A stretch of 64,000 nt of DNA from Streptomyces chumphonensis (GCF_014779715.1 NZ_JACXYU010000017.1:1-64000); one strand, 5' to 3'. Shown: positions 16,801 to 25,162, counted from the first letter of the stretch. Notes: generated from the sequence alone by a model not told the origin. Translations and numbers: made by a program.

Positions 16801-17700
16801 TCAGGCATGACAGACGGGTAACCGCCCGTGGAATTCGATCATTTCCGCGAAAAGCAACTCGATGTCCAGCCACGCGCCCGGTTCCGCGCCCCGGGCCTCG
16901 GCGTAGGCCCGGTGGAGGTTCGGCACCAGGCGCTCGGAGTCCAACAGCCCGGCGTACGGGCCGAGGTCCGCCGCGCGGGCCGTCTCCAGCGGCGTCCACC
17001 CGGCCGCCAGCCCCTCCGCCGCCAGGTCCCGCACCAGCCGCAGGTAGCCCCGGCTCACGTCCAACGCCTCCGGCCCGGCCACCGGACCGTGCCCCGCTAC
17101 CACCACCTCGGGCCCCAGTTCCCGCAGCGCGTCGATCACCGCGATCGAGCCCGCCACCGAACCCGTCAGGCAGAACGGGGTCGCGCCGGACATCACGACG
17201 TCCCCGGTGAACAGCACCCGCTGCTCGGGCAGCCACACCACCGTGTCGTTCGTCGTGTGGCCGGTGCCGAAGTGCAGCAGCTCCGCGCGCACGTCGCCCA
17301 CGTGCAGGGTGACCCGGTCGCGGAAGGTCAACGACGGCAGCTCGACCCGTAGTTCGCCCCAATGGACGTCCGGCCACAGCCCGGTCAGGTGCAGCCCGGC
17401 CACGTCCATCTCCGCGCGCGTCGCCTCGTGCGCCACGATCACGGCGTGCTCGGCGAACACCGCGTTCCCGAAGGTGTGGTCGCCGTGCGGATGGGTGTTG
17501 ACGACGTACCGGGGCGGCGCGGACGCCACCCGGCGGACCGCGTCGGCCAGCGCGCGGGCCCGCGCCTCGGTGGCCGCGGTGTCGACCAGCGCGGTCGTGC
17601 CCCGTGAGGTGAGGACGCCCGCGTTGTTCAGGCACCAGCCGCCGTCCGGCTGGAGGTAGGCGAACACGCCGTCCGCCACCTCCGTCAGGGTCGGTTTCAC
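16801..17700 (-). CDS. Metallo-beta-lactamase-fold polyketide cyclase (ActIV-like)
   Basis: A 299-aa MBL-fold protein with the metal-binding motif THPHGDHTFGN, a downstream FGTGHTTNDTVVWLPEQRVL followed by FTGD, and VVVAGHGPV. In actinorhodin biosynthesis the MBL-fold ActIV protein closes the second ring; the length and cluster setting here fit that role. The GTG start overlaps the PPTase stop (GTGA). The sixth codon from the end (codon 294, plus-strand 16819-16821) is the rare TTA, so full translation would need the bldA tRNA. A generic hydrolase remains possible. Confidence 0.85.
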   Translation of the reverse strand: MKPTLTEVADGVFAYLQPDGGWCLNNAGVLTSRGTTALVDTAATEARARALADAVRRVASAPPRYVVNTHPHGDHTFGNAVFAEHAVIVAHEATRAEMDVAGLHLTGLWPDVHWGELRVELPSLTFRDRVTLHVGDVRAELLHFGTGHTTNDTVVWLPEQRVLFTGDVVMSGATPFCLTGSVAGSIAVIDALRELGPEVVVAGHGPVAGPEALDVSRGYLRLVRDLAAEGLAAGWTPLETARAADLGPYAGLLDSERLVPNLHRAYAEARGAEPGAWLDIELLFAEMIEFHGRLPVCHA

Positions 17701-18599
17701 CCCTGCCCCCGCGCACCCTCCGCGGCGGTGGCCTGCGCCGCGGCGTTGGCCTTCGCCTCGTCCTTGAGGTAGCAGCCCAGCACGGCGGACGTCACGCGGC
17801 CGTCGATGAGGGCCCCGGCGTGCGCCTGCGGACGGCTGCCCGCGGGCGCCGGCTCCACCGCCACGCTGACGGTGTAGCCCTCCGGCAGCGGGTGCGTCTC
17901 GAACTGCCACCCGGCGTCGTTCCCCGGGGAACCGTCCACCCGCAGCAGCCGGGGCACGCCGGTCGCGGCGAGCGGCGTGGTGAAGCCGAAGGAGTGGAAC
18001 GGCAGCCGCAGCCCGTGCCCCAGCGCCTTGCTGTACGCCTCCTTCAGCGTCCACAGCCGGATCACGGCGGCGTTGCGGTCCTCCTCGGGCAGCCACTCCA
18101 GCGCGTCCCGCTCGTGCTGGGTGCAGACGTCGTCCTCCAGGCCGCGCCCGTACACCGAGCGCTTCGCCGACTCGACGTCCACCCCGATCGCGCCGCGTCT
18201 GCTCAGCCCCACGACCATCACCTCGGCCGTGTGGCTCAACGACATCTCCAGCTGTCCGCACCCCCGTATGTAGGGGCGGCCGTTGGGGTTCCGGGCCAGC
18301 TCCAGCTGGCCCGGGTGGGCGCCGAGCGCCGCCGCCGCGACGCGCTTGAGCAGCACGCGGGAGGCCGCGAACCGGCGCTTGGACTCGTCGTGGCTCAACT
18401 GCTCGAAGCGCTCGGCCTCGGTGCCGAGCAGCCGGATCAGCTCGGGGCAGGCCAGGTCCCGTGGTGCCCAGTCGGCCAGGAACCCGTAGGCGAGGACGTA
18501 GTCACTGTCGCGCAGGCCGGTGTCCAGGCCGTCCCACGCCTCCTCGAACCCGCTCACCCGGACGGGGGGCGGCCCTGCCAGGCCGCTGCGTGCCGCCAT
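17697..18599 (-). CDS. 4'-phosphopantetheinyl transferase (Sfp type)
   Basis: A 300-aa protein with the Sfp superfamily motifs: RNPNGRPYIRGCGQLEMSLS (P1/P2 region), GVDVES (Mg-binding Asp) and RLWTLKEAYSKALG (the W-x-x-KEA motif). It transfers phosphopantetheine from CoA to the serine of acyl carrier proteins, here presumably the cluster ACP. ATG 18599 has a strong AAGGAG 8 bp upstream. It overlaps the cyclase gene by 4 bp. Residues about 195-260 extend beyond the minimal domain. Confidence 0.93.
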   Translation of the reverse strand: MAARSGLAGPPPVRVSGFEEAWDGLDTGLRDSDYVLAYGFLADWAPRDLACPELIRLLGTEAERFEQLSHDESKRRFAASRVLLKRVAAAALGAHPGQLELARNPNGRPYIRGCGQLEMSLSHTAEVMVVGLSRRGAIGVDVESAKRSVYGRGLEDDVCTQHERDALEWLPEEDRNAAVIRLWTLKEAYSKALGHGLRLPFHSFGFTTPLAATGVPRLLRVDGSPGNDAGWQFETHPLPEGYTVSVAVEPAPAGSRPQAHAGALIDGRVTSAVLGCYLKDEAKANAAAQATAAEGARGQG

Positions 18600-18648
18600 G
18601 ACGTGTCTCCTTCGTGTCGCTGTCGCTGTCGCTGTGGCTGCCCCCGTG

Positions 18649-18672
18649 GCCGCCCCCTGTCCAGGGGGCGGC
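18649..18672. terminator. Hairpin after the acyl-CoA dehydrogenase gene
   Basis: GCCGCCCCCTG (18649-18659) and CAGGGGGCGGC (18662-18672) form a tight hairpin between the dehydrogenase stop (18690) and the PPTase start (18599). It is a likely intrinsic terminator in the minus direction. A short GTCGCT microrepeat lies next to it (about 18616-18633). Confidence 0.65.
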
Positions 18673-18689
18673 GGCGTGCGTCCCGCCGC

Positions 18690-20468
18690 TCAGACCCGCC
18701 CGCCGACCTCCTGCGGCTGCGGGACGGGCGGTTGCCCGGGAACCTCGGCGTTCGGCGTCACGTCGCCCAGCACCGTTCCGTACAGGTCCAGGGAGCGGCC
18801 CTGGTGGTACCGGGCCACCACGTGGGCCACCAGCGCGTCGGTGTCCTCGCCGCCCGGCTCGGCTCCGGGCAGCCCGAGGCGCAGGCAGATCCGGCCGAGC
18901 GCGGCCGTCAGCCACGCCGGCTCGGTCAGGAACGGGCAGCCGGTGCGCGTCACCCCGTGCCGCCACACGCCCAGGCACGCGGCCGCCGCGGCGAGCAGCG
19001 TGTACCGCTCGGCCAGGGCGTAGCCGCGCGGGTTGGCCAGCACCGACGGGTCGCGCTCGGGCAGTTCCCGGCACTCCGCCGCGAGTTCCCGCAGGTGCCC
19101 GGAGAGCGCCGCCGTTCGGGCGCGGACGGCCTCCGCGTGCGGGCCCGGATCGGGGGCCGCGGCGAGCAGCGCGTCCGGGTCGGCCAGCAGGGAGGTGAGC
19201 GGGTCGTCGGCGGCGGCGACCTTCAGCCGCTCCGCGTCCAGCGGCGGCAGCGGGTCGTGCAGGTGGAACAGCTCCGCGACCTCGTCCCCGCCGCCCGCGC
19301 GCGGCGTCCACGAGCGCCGGGCCAGCGTGGCCAGCTGCGGCACCAGCGAGGACAGGGCCGCCGCCGCGCCCGTGGGGCCGGGCGGCAGCTCGGACAGGTC
19401 GATCAGGTGCTTGCGGAACGTGCCGTACCCCACCCCGTCGTGCCGGGCGTGGGCGAGCACGGGCAGCAGGTCCCCGGTGCTCTGCTGGAGCAGCCGGTGC
19501 CCGAGATAGGTGCTCGCCGCCGACCACAGGCTCGACCGGTCCGGCAGCAGGTGCAGGGAACGGAGCGTGGCCAGCGTCAGGCAGTCGGCGATCAGGAGGT
19601 CGACGAAGGCGGAGGCGATGACCTCCTGGGCGTAGCGGGAGCTGAGCGCCGGCCCGGCCCCGCCCCCGGCCAGGGTCACGCACACCACCGAACGCAGCGC
19701 CGTGTCGGCGGAGCCGATCGCCATGGCCGGGACGAGGGGCCGGGCCATCTGCTGGGCGCGCACCACGGCGGCCGAGCCCTGCCCGGCCGTGCCCAGCACC
19801 CGCCCCGGCGGCACCGGCCAGCCGTCGAAGTGCAGCTCGCCGACCGGCAGCCGCCGCATGGCGGGCAGGTCCTGTCCCGGCACCTCGCGTACACAGCCGG
19901 CCGGCAGGACGTCGCGGGGCAGGAGGAGCAGTGTGTCCCCGGAGCCGTCGGTGTGCTGGGCCAGGACCACGTAGGCGTCGGCGCGCGGGATGTTCAGCCG
20001 GGCCGACGTCCGGCCGTCCAGCGTCAGCCCGTCCGGGCCGGGCGTGGCCCGCACGCCCGCGCCCCCCGTCGGGGCCTCGCGGGGCGCGGCGGCCAGCCGG
20101 CCGCCCTCCCGCAGAACCCCGGCGAGCGCGCGGCGCTGCTCCTCGTCCCCGTAGTGCCAGCCGCACAGGGCGGGCAGCACGGAGGCGGCACCGTAGCCCC
20201 GGCCGAGTGCCGAGTCCCGTCGGCAGACGGCCCGCAGCAGCCGGGCGACGGCGTCCAGACCGGTGAGCCGGCCTCCCAGCTCGGAGGGGACGAACTCCTC
20301 GTGCAGTCCGTAGGCGGCGAGGGTCGGTTCGCCGCCGAGCGGCAGTTCGCCACGCCGGTCCGCGGCCAGCACCGCCGCGTTGGAGAGCGGCTTCGTGCGG
20401 TCGCGCGGGTCTCCGAGCAGCCGTTCCAGGGCGGCCACCCGGTCTTCGGTGGGCGGGAGTCGCATCAT
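18690..20468 (-). CDS. Large acyl-CoA dehydrogenase-family protein
   Basis: A 592-aa protein of acyl-CoA dehydrogenase fold. It has ADAYVVLAQHTDGSGDTLLLL, ELHFDGWPVPPGRVLG and long helical stretches after residue 240. It is longer than the usual 380-400 aa, with an extended helical C-terminal half. Candidate substrates are an acyl starter or a pathway intermediate; none can be assigned. ATG 20468 is chosen; GTG 20477 is also in frame. Upstream heptamers at 20490-20518 with 11-bp spacing suggest SARP control. Confidence 0.75.
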   Translation of the reverse strand: MMRLPPTEDRVAALERLLGDPRDRTKPLSNAAVLAADRRGELPLGGEPTLAAYGLHEEFVPSELGGRLTGLDAVARLLRAVCRRDSALGRGYGAASVLPALCGWHYGDEEQRRALAGVLREGGRLAAAPREAPTGGAGVRATPGPDGLTLDGRTSARLNIPRADAYVVLAQHTDGSGDTLLLLPRDVLPAGCVREVPGQDLPAMRRLPVGELHFDGWPVPPGRVLGTAGQGSAAVVRAQQMARPLVPAMAIGSADTALRSVVCVTLAGGGAGPALSSRYAQEVIASAFVDLLIADCLTLATLRSLHLLPDRSSLWSAASTYLGHRLLQQSTGDLLPVLAHARHDGVGYGTFRKHLIDLSELPPGPTGAAAALSSLVPQLATLARRSWTPRAGGGDEVAELFHLHDPLPPLDAERLKVAAADDPLTSLLADPDALLAAAPDPGPHAEAVRARTAALSGHLRELAAECRELPERDPSVLANPRGYALAERYTLLAAAAACLGVWRHGVTRTGCPFLTEPAWLTAALGRICLRLGLPGAEPGGEDTDALVAHVVARYHQGRSLDLYGTVLGDVTPNAEVPGQPPVPQPQEVGGRV

Positions 20469-20489
20469 GGACACCACGGTCCCCGCCCG

Positions 20490-20518
20490 GTCTGGAACAC
20501 CGCTCGCACAGTGCTTGA
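20490..20518 (-). promoter_or_regulatory. Candidate SARP-binding heptamers upstream of the acyl-CoA dehydrogenase gene
   Basis: On the minus strand TCAAGCA (20518-20512), GCGAGCG (20507-20501) and TCCAGAC (20496-20490) follow each other at 11-bp spacing. A weak -10 (GACCGT, 20481-20476) lies 8 bp further on, and the chosen ATG (20468) is 7 bp beyond it. The geometry equals that of the clearer site at 4604, but the heptamers are degenerate. Confidence 0.45.
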
Positions 20519-20574
20519 AGGCGTCAGGCGCCGGCGGGGCGCACGGACCCGGCGCGTCGGGCGGGCCTCGGCCC

Positions 20575-20607
20575 GCGGCGGTCAGGCGGCGGTCAGGCGG
20601 CGGTCAG
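20575..20607. repeat. Three tandem copies of an 11-bp unit
   Basis: GCGGCGGTCAG is repeated three times head to tail (20575, 20586, 20597), running across the 3' end and stop codon of the transposase-like gene. The 11-bp period equals one helical turn and is the spacing used by SARP/AfsR-type regulators. Slippage is the simpler explanation. Confidence 0.8.
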
Positions 20608-21732
20608 GCGGCGCGGACGGCTCGCCTGCCGCGCCCCGGACAGGACCACCGCCAGGTGGGCCACCGAGGCCAGTGTGATGTGCCGGTGCCACCCCTGGAA
20701 GGAGCGGCCCGCGAAGTCGCGGATGCCGATGCCCTCGGAGATCTGCGCGGAGTCGCGCTCGACGGTGTCCGCCAGCCGGGCCAACCGCAGCAGCCCGGGC
20801 AGGGGCATCCCGCCCGGCCGGGCCAGCCACAGCGCCGCCGGGCCGTGCCCCGCCACGGGCCAGTCGGCGAGCAGCAGCATCGGCAGCCGGCCGCGCACCC
20901 CGTCCACGACGACGGGGATGGCCGCCGTCACCCCGCTGTGCGTGACGCCGCCGCGGAAGTGCACCTCGGCCTGGCGGCGGAACTGCTTCATGGTGGTGAC
21001 GAGTTGCTCCGCCGCGACCGGCGCGTCGCAGTAGGCGTGCAACCGGGAGCTGTCCACGCGCACCCGGGTCTGCGGACCGATCCGCAGGAGGAACGGCACC
21101 CGGCCCGCCCCGAAGTGACGGACGGCCCGGGCGGCGTCGAGCCCCTTGGCGTCCACCACGACGGGCCGACGCGGCACCGGGTCACCGGCCACCTGCCGCA
21201 CGGCGTCGCCCGCGCACTCCTCCAGCCCGGCCGTCCGGCTCGTCGCGGGGATGCAGGCCCGGGAGCGCCGTAAGGGGTCCGTGAGCCAGCTGTCGGGCAG
21301 CACCAGCCGCCAGTTGCAGGGCACGCTCGCGCCCTCCGTGGCCAGCCACGCGCCGTACGCCTGCTGGGCGTTGACCGTCTGGCCCAGATGCGGCACGAAC
21401 TGCTGCCCCACGCCCACCGAGTGCGGTCCGGCCTTCGGGATCACGAGCGGGCGCACCACCCACGCGCGCGGCGCGATCTCCCGCTCCACCCGCTGGACCA
21501 GCGACCGGCGCACCGCCGACCAGTCCCACGAGGAGCTGCTGATGAAGTGGTGCACGCTCTGCTGCGCCGACTCGCCGCCCATCTGCTCGGCGATGTTCCG
21601 CAGCGTCTTGCGCCCCTCGGCGGCCAGCAGGGCCCGTACGTAGCTCTCCGCCTTCACCCGCTGATCGCGCCGCAGGAGAGAGGCGAAGAGACCCTCGCAG
21701 AGACTGCCCACCAGATCATGGCCGGTTTCCAT
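20593..21732 (-). CDS. IS701-family transposase-like protein, catalytic residues lost (probably domesticated)
   Basis: A 379-aa protein of the IS701/DDE-superfamily-endonuclease family, recognised by HSVGVGQQF, NWRLVLPDSW, PVVVDAKG and SFQGWHRHITLASVAHL. In active relatives the first catalytic Asp lies in a WVVDDTG-like motif; here the same place reads WVVRPLV (Arg94-Pro95). The glutamate of the YRELK-like motif is Gln330. Asp194 is kept. No terminal inverted repeats or target duplications are visible. Codon 154 is TTA (plus-strand 21271-21273). ATG 21732 has AGGGGGA upstream. It is divergent from the AfsR-like gene. A regulatory or structural DNA-binding role is inferred. Confidence 0.75.
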   Translation of the reverse strand: METGHDLVGSLCEGLFASLLRRDQRVKAESYVRALLAAEGRKTLRNIAEQMGGESAQQSVHHFISSSSWDWSAVRRSLVQRVEREIAPRAWVVRPLVIPKAGPHSVGVGQQFVPHLGQTVNAQQAYGAWLATEGASVPCNWRLVLPDSWLTDPLRRSRACIPATSRTAGLEECAGDAVRQVAGDPVPRRPVVVDAKGLDAARAVRHFGAGRVPFLLRIGPQTRVRVDSSRLHAYCDAPVAAEQLVTTMKQFRRQAEVHFRGGVTHSGVTAAIPVVVDGVRGRLPMLLLADWPVAGHGPAALWLARPGGMPLPGLLRLARLADTVERDSAQISEGIGIRDFAGRSFQGWHRHITLASVAHLAVVLSGARQASRPRRLTAA

Positions 21733-21824
21733 CGTTCCCCCTGACCGAAGCCCTGCCGGATGCCACGCATCCACGGTTGTCCGGAGGATGTCTCGCTCGT
21801 GTCCTACTCGCTTACCGACCGGGT

Positions 21825-21855
21825 TCCGTTCGGATACCGTCGGCCCCCGAACGGA
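21825..21855. promoter_or_regulatory. Inverted repeat in the divergent regulator promoter region
   Basis: TCCGTTCGG (21825-21833) and CCGAACGGA (21847-21855) form 9-bp perfect arms with a 13-bp centre. The repeat is about 35 bp upstream of the promoter of the AfsR-like gene and 93 bp upstream of the transposase-like gene, so it could control either or both. Confidence 0.5.
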
Positions 21856-21889
21856 GGTGACCGCGTGATCGCGCTCCGTGCGGCTTTCG

Positions 21890-21918
21890 TTGCTGCCGCA
21901 CCGCCCAGTGCATAGAAT
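21890..21918 (+). promoter_or_regulatory. Housekeeping-type promoter of the AfsR-like regulator gene
   Basis: TTGCTG (21890-21895) and TAGAAT (21913-21918) are separated by 17 bp and lie 54 bp before the start codon at 21972. This is a good match to the vegetative sigma (HrdB) consensus. Confidence 0.6.
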
Positions 21919-21971
21919 CGGGCGCCGATACTCACGCACGGCGTTGTACAGCGACGGGGGGCTGGCGAGCC

Positions 21972-24900
21972 ATGATGGTGGGTGCTACGAGAACGAGCGT
22001 TCCCAGTTTCCGCATTCTCGGCGCACTGGAGGGGTGGTACGGCGATGTCCCGCTGCGTCTGGGCGGGGCACTGCGCGAACGGACCCTCGTGATGCTGCTG
22101 CTGGAGGCCAACCGCGTCGTCCCGGTGGCCCGGCTGGTCGAGGCCGCGTGGGACAACGCCCCGCCCAGCAGCGCGTTCCACCAGATCCGCAAGGCCGTGG
22201 CCGAGTTGCGCCAGCGCATTCCGGACGGCGCCTCGTTCATCGTGACCGACGGGCCCGGCTACCGCGCCGTCCTCACCGAGAGGCAGCTCGACCTCGCCCA
22301 GTACCGCGCCGGAGTGGCCCGCGCCCGGCAGGCCGTGGCCGCCGGTGACCGCCCCGCCGCCGTCGAGGCGTTGCAGTCCGCCCTGGAGCTGTGGCGCGGC
22401 CCGGTGATGGCGGGCTTCGGCGGCCCCGTCATCGACGCCGCGTCCGCCGCCCTGGAGGAGCAGCGCCTCAGCGCGGCGGAACAACTCATCGACCTGCAAC
22501 TGGAGGCCGGGGAGGCCGGCGCCGTCATCGGGGAACTGCGCACCCTCGTCAACCAGCACCCGCTGCGGGAGACCCTGCGCGGCCACCTCATGCTGGCCCT
22601 GTACCGCACCGGGCGGCAGGCCGAGGCACTGGAGGAGTACAACCGCGTCCGCACCCTGCTCGCCGACGAGTTGGGCATCGACCCGAGCGTGGAGCTGGCG
22701 GTGCTCTACGAGCGCATCCTGCGGCACAGCCCCGAGCTCGCGCCGCCGGGCGAGTCGGCCCCGGACACCGTGGTCCCGCCGCCCGCCGGGCCGGAGCCGA
22801 ATCCGGACGGCGAGGCACCCACCGCGCCGGTACAGCCGCCGAGTTCCTCCCCGGAACCGGCGGCTGTACCGGTACCGCGCAGCCCGGCCCCGGCGGCCGC
22901 CGTCCCCAGCGCCCTCCCGTACGACCTGCGGGACTTCTCCGGACGCGAGTCGGAGCTGCACTGGATCACCGACGCCGTGGGCCGCGCCTCCGGCGAGTGC
23001 GCCCGCATCATCGCCATCGACGGGATGGGCGGCAGCGGCAAGACGGCCCTGGCCATCCGCGCCGCGCACCGCCTCGTCGAGGACTACCCGGACGGCCAGC
23101 TCTTCGTCGACCTGCGCGGCTACACCCCGGGTCAGGAACCGCTCAGCGCGGCCGTGGCCCAGGAGGCCCTGCTCGCGGCGTCCGGGGTGCCCAGCGAGGA
23201 GATGCCCACGACCGTGGCCGGGCGCACGGCGCTGTGGCGCTCCATCACCAAGCAGCGCCGGCTGCTCGTCGTGCTGGACAACGCGGCCGACGCCGAGCAC
23301 GTCCGGCCGCTGGTCCCCGCGTCCCCCGGGTGTCTGACCCTCGTCACCAGCCGGCCCCGCCTGGTGGACCTGGACGGCGCGGACTGGCTCTCGCTCGGCA
23401 CGCTGTCCGAGGAGGACGGCCTCGACCTGTTGCGCCGCACCCTGGGCGACGAACGCGTCGCCCGCGAGCCGGAGGCGGGCGCCGAGCTGATCCGGCTCTG
23501 CGGCCGGCTGCCCCTGGCCCTGCGCATCGCGGCCGCCCGGCTGCGCAACCGCTCCCACTGGACGATCCAGCGGCTCGCCGACCGGCTCAGCGACGAGACC
23601 CGACGGCTGAGCGAACTCAACTCGGCGGGCCGCAGCGTCGCCGCCGCGCTGCGGATGTCCTACCAGGCCATGAACGACGGTCAGCGGGGCGACTTCCTGC
23701 TGCTCGGGCTGCACCCGGGCAAGAGCATCGGGGTCGAGGAGGCGGGCGCGCTCCTCGGCCGCGACGGGGTCGAGGCCGAGAACGCCCTGGAGGCGCTGCT
23801 CGACGCCCATCTGCTGGAGGAGCCGGAGCCGGGCGCCTACTCCTTCCACGACCTGGTGCGCAGCTTCGCCCTCGGGCTGCGCGGGGCGGCCACGGCGGCG
23901 CAGGAGCAGGAGGCCGTGCGGCGGCTGCTCGACCACTACGTGCTGGCCTCGGAAGGCGCGTGCGACATGCTGTTCCCGGAGCGTTCCCGGCACACCGACC
24001 TGATCCCGGTGGCCGGGCCGTCGCCGGCGGAGTTCACCTGTCGCTCCCGCGCGCTCGACTGGCTCGACGGGCACCGGGACAACCTGATCGCCGCCGTCGA
24101 ACTCGCCTATCGGCAGGGCCACTTACGTCACGCCGCCTATCTCCCGCGCACGCTCTCCTTCCACTCCTCCATCCGCAACCACACCCGGGACTCGCGTCGG
24201 GCCTGTGTGCTGGCGGTGGACGCCGCCCGCCGGCTGAAGGACGGCGAACTGCTCCTCCTCATGCTGGCCACGCTCGCCATGGAGCACTGGCGGGCGGGGG
24301 CGTTCGAGGAGGGCATCACCTGCCTGGAGGAGGCCCTGGGACTCGCCCGCTCACTGGGCGACCGGGAGAGCGAGGCCGGCTGCATGGGCCGACTCGGCCA
24401 GATGTACAACAGCCTCGGCGACTTCCACCAGGCGCTCGGCTTCCTGGAGGGCGCCAGCCTGCTGGAGCAGGAGCTCGGCGCGCTGCGCGAACTGGCCGGC
24501 ACGCTCAACGTGCTCAGCTCCGTCACGGTGCGGTTGGGCAAGTTCGAGGAGGCGGCCGACGCGGCCGAGCGGGCCATCGCCATCTGGCAGAACATCGGGG
24601 ACCTCGGCCACACCATCGTCGCCCGCTCCAGCCTCGGGTTCGCGCTGATCGGCCTGCGCCGCCCCGACCGGGCGCTGGAGGAACTGGGTGAGGCACTGCG
24701 TCTGTGCGAGGACTGGCACGGCCCGTCCGCCACGGCGCTCATCCTCGCGCAGCACGCGGGGGCGCACATCATGCTGGGCCGGCCCCTGGAGGCCCGGCGG
24801 TACATCGAGCGGGCGCTGGACATCCCGGCGAAGAAGGACGTCGCCGTGCGGCAGGCCGCGGTGGAGAGTATGGCGGGGCGGGTGTTCCTCGCACTCGGCG

Positions 24901-25109
24901 AGGCCGAGGAATCAATGATCCGCAGTCGTCGCGCATACGACCTGGCCTCGACCATCAATTTCCGATTCGAGATGGCGCAGGCCCTTGACAGTCTGGCCGA
25001 AGCCAGTAGGAGTTCGGGTGATCGCGCCGCCGCCGAGGATTTCCTGCGGCAGGCGGACGAGTTGTTCCAGCGCATGGGCGTACCCGAAAACGCGCGTCGG
25101 ATCTTCTGA
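21972..25109 (+). CDS. AfsR-type regulator: SARP + NB-ARC + TPR
   Basis: A 1045-aa multidomain regulator. Residues about 1-95 form the winged helix (PSFRILGALEGWYGDVPLRL), about 100-250 the BTAD domain (ALELWRGPVMAGF), and about 255-320 a Pro/Ala-rich linker. An NB-ARC ATPase starts near residue 345 with the P-loop GMGGSGKTALA. Residues about 720-1040 are TPR-like helical repeats. Such proteins integrate signals through ATP and the TPR sensor to activate secondary metabolism. Codon 718 (24123-24125) is TTA, so translation should depend on bldA. It starts with two Met codons after a G-rich ribosome site. Confidence 0.95.
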   Translation: MMVGATRTSVPSFRILGALEGWYGDVPLRLGGALRERTLVMLLLEANRVVPVARLVEAAWDNAPPSSAFHQIRKAVAELRQRIPDGASFIVTDGPGYRAVLTERQLDLAQYRAGVARARQAVAAGDRPAAVEALQSALELWRGPVMAGFGGPVIDAASAALEEQRLSAAEQLIDLQLEAGEAGAVIGELRTLVNQHPLRETLRGHLMLALYRTGRQAEALEEYNRVRTLLADELGIDPSVELAVLYERILRHSPELAPPGESAPDTVVPPPAGPEPNPDGEAPTAPVQPPSSSPEPAAVPVPRSPAPAAAVPSALPYDLRDFSGRESELHWITDAVGRASGECARIIAIDGMGGSGKTALAIRAAHRLVEDYPDGQLFVDLRGYTPGQEPLSAAVAQEALLAASGVPSEEMPTTVAGRTALWRSITKQRRLLVVLDNAADAEHVRPLVPASPGCLTLVTSRPRLVDLDGADWLSLGTLSEEDGLDLLRRTLGDERVAREPEAGAELIRLCGRLPLALRIAAARLRNRSHWTIQRLADRLSDETRRLSELNSAGRSVAAALRMSYQAMNDGQRGDFLLLGLHPGKSIGVEEAGALLGRDGVEAENALEALLDAHLLEEPEPGAYSFHDLVRSFALGLRGAATAAQEQEAVRRLLDHYVLASEGACDMLFPERSRHTDLIPVAGPSPAEFTCRSRALDWLDGHRDNLIAAVELAYRQGHLRHAAYLPRTLSFHSSIRNHTRDSRRACVLAVDAARRLKDGELLLLMLATLAMEHWRAGAFEEGITCLEEALGLARSLGDRESEAGCMGRLGQMYNSLGDFHQALGFLEGASLLEQELGALRELAGTLNVLSSVTVRLGKFEEAADAAERAIAIWQNIGDLGHTIVARSSLGFALIGLRRPDRALEELGEALRLCEDWHGPSATALILAQHAGAHIMLGRPLEARRYIERALDIPAKKDVAVRQAAVESMAGRVFLALGEAEESMIRSRRAYDLASTINFRFEMAQALDSLAEASRSSGDRAAAEDFLRQADELFQRMGVPENARRIF

Positions 25110-25145
25110 GTCGGGATACCGTCCCTCAGAAGATCCGACGCGCGT
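25090..25145. terminator. Long hairpin overlapping the end of the AfsR-like gene
   Basis: A perfect 21-bp stem (25090-25110 with 25125-25145) closes a 14-nt loop. The left arm contains the last six sense codons and the stop codon of the AfsR-like gene. It separates that gene from the small convergent gene ending at 25163, so it probably acts as a bidirectional terminator or mRNA 3'-stabilising element. Confidence 0.85.
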
Positions 25146-25162
25146 CCGGTCGTGCCGCCCGG

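Noticed and set aside
20593..21732. Active insertion sequence
   Set aside because: No terminal inverted repeats or target-site duplications were seen on either side, and two catalytic residues appear replaced.
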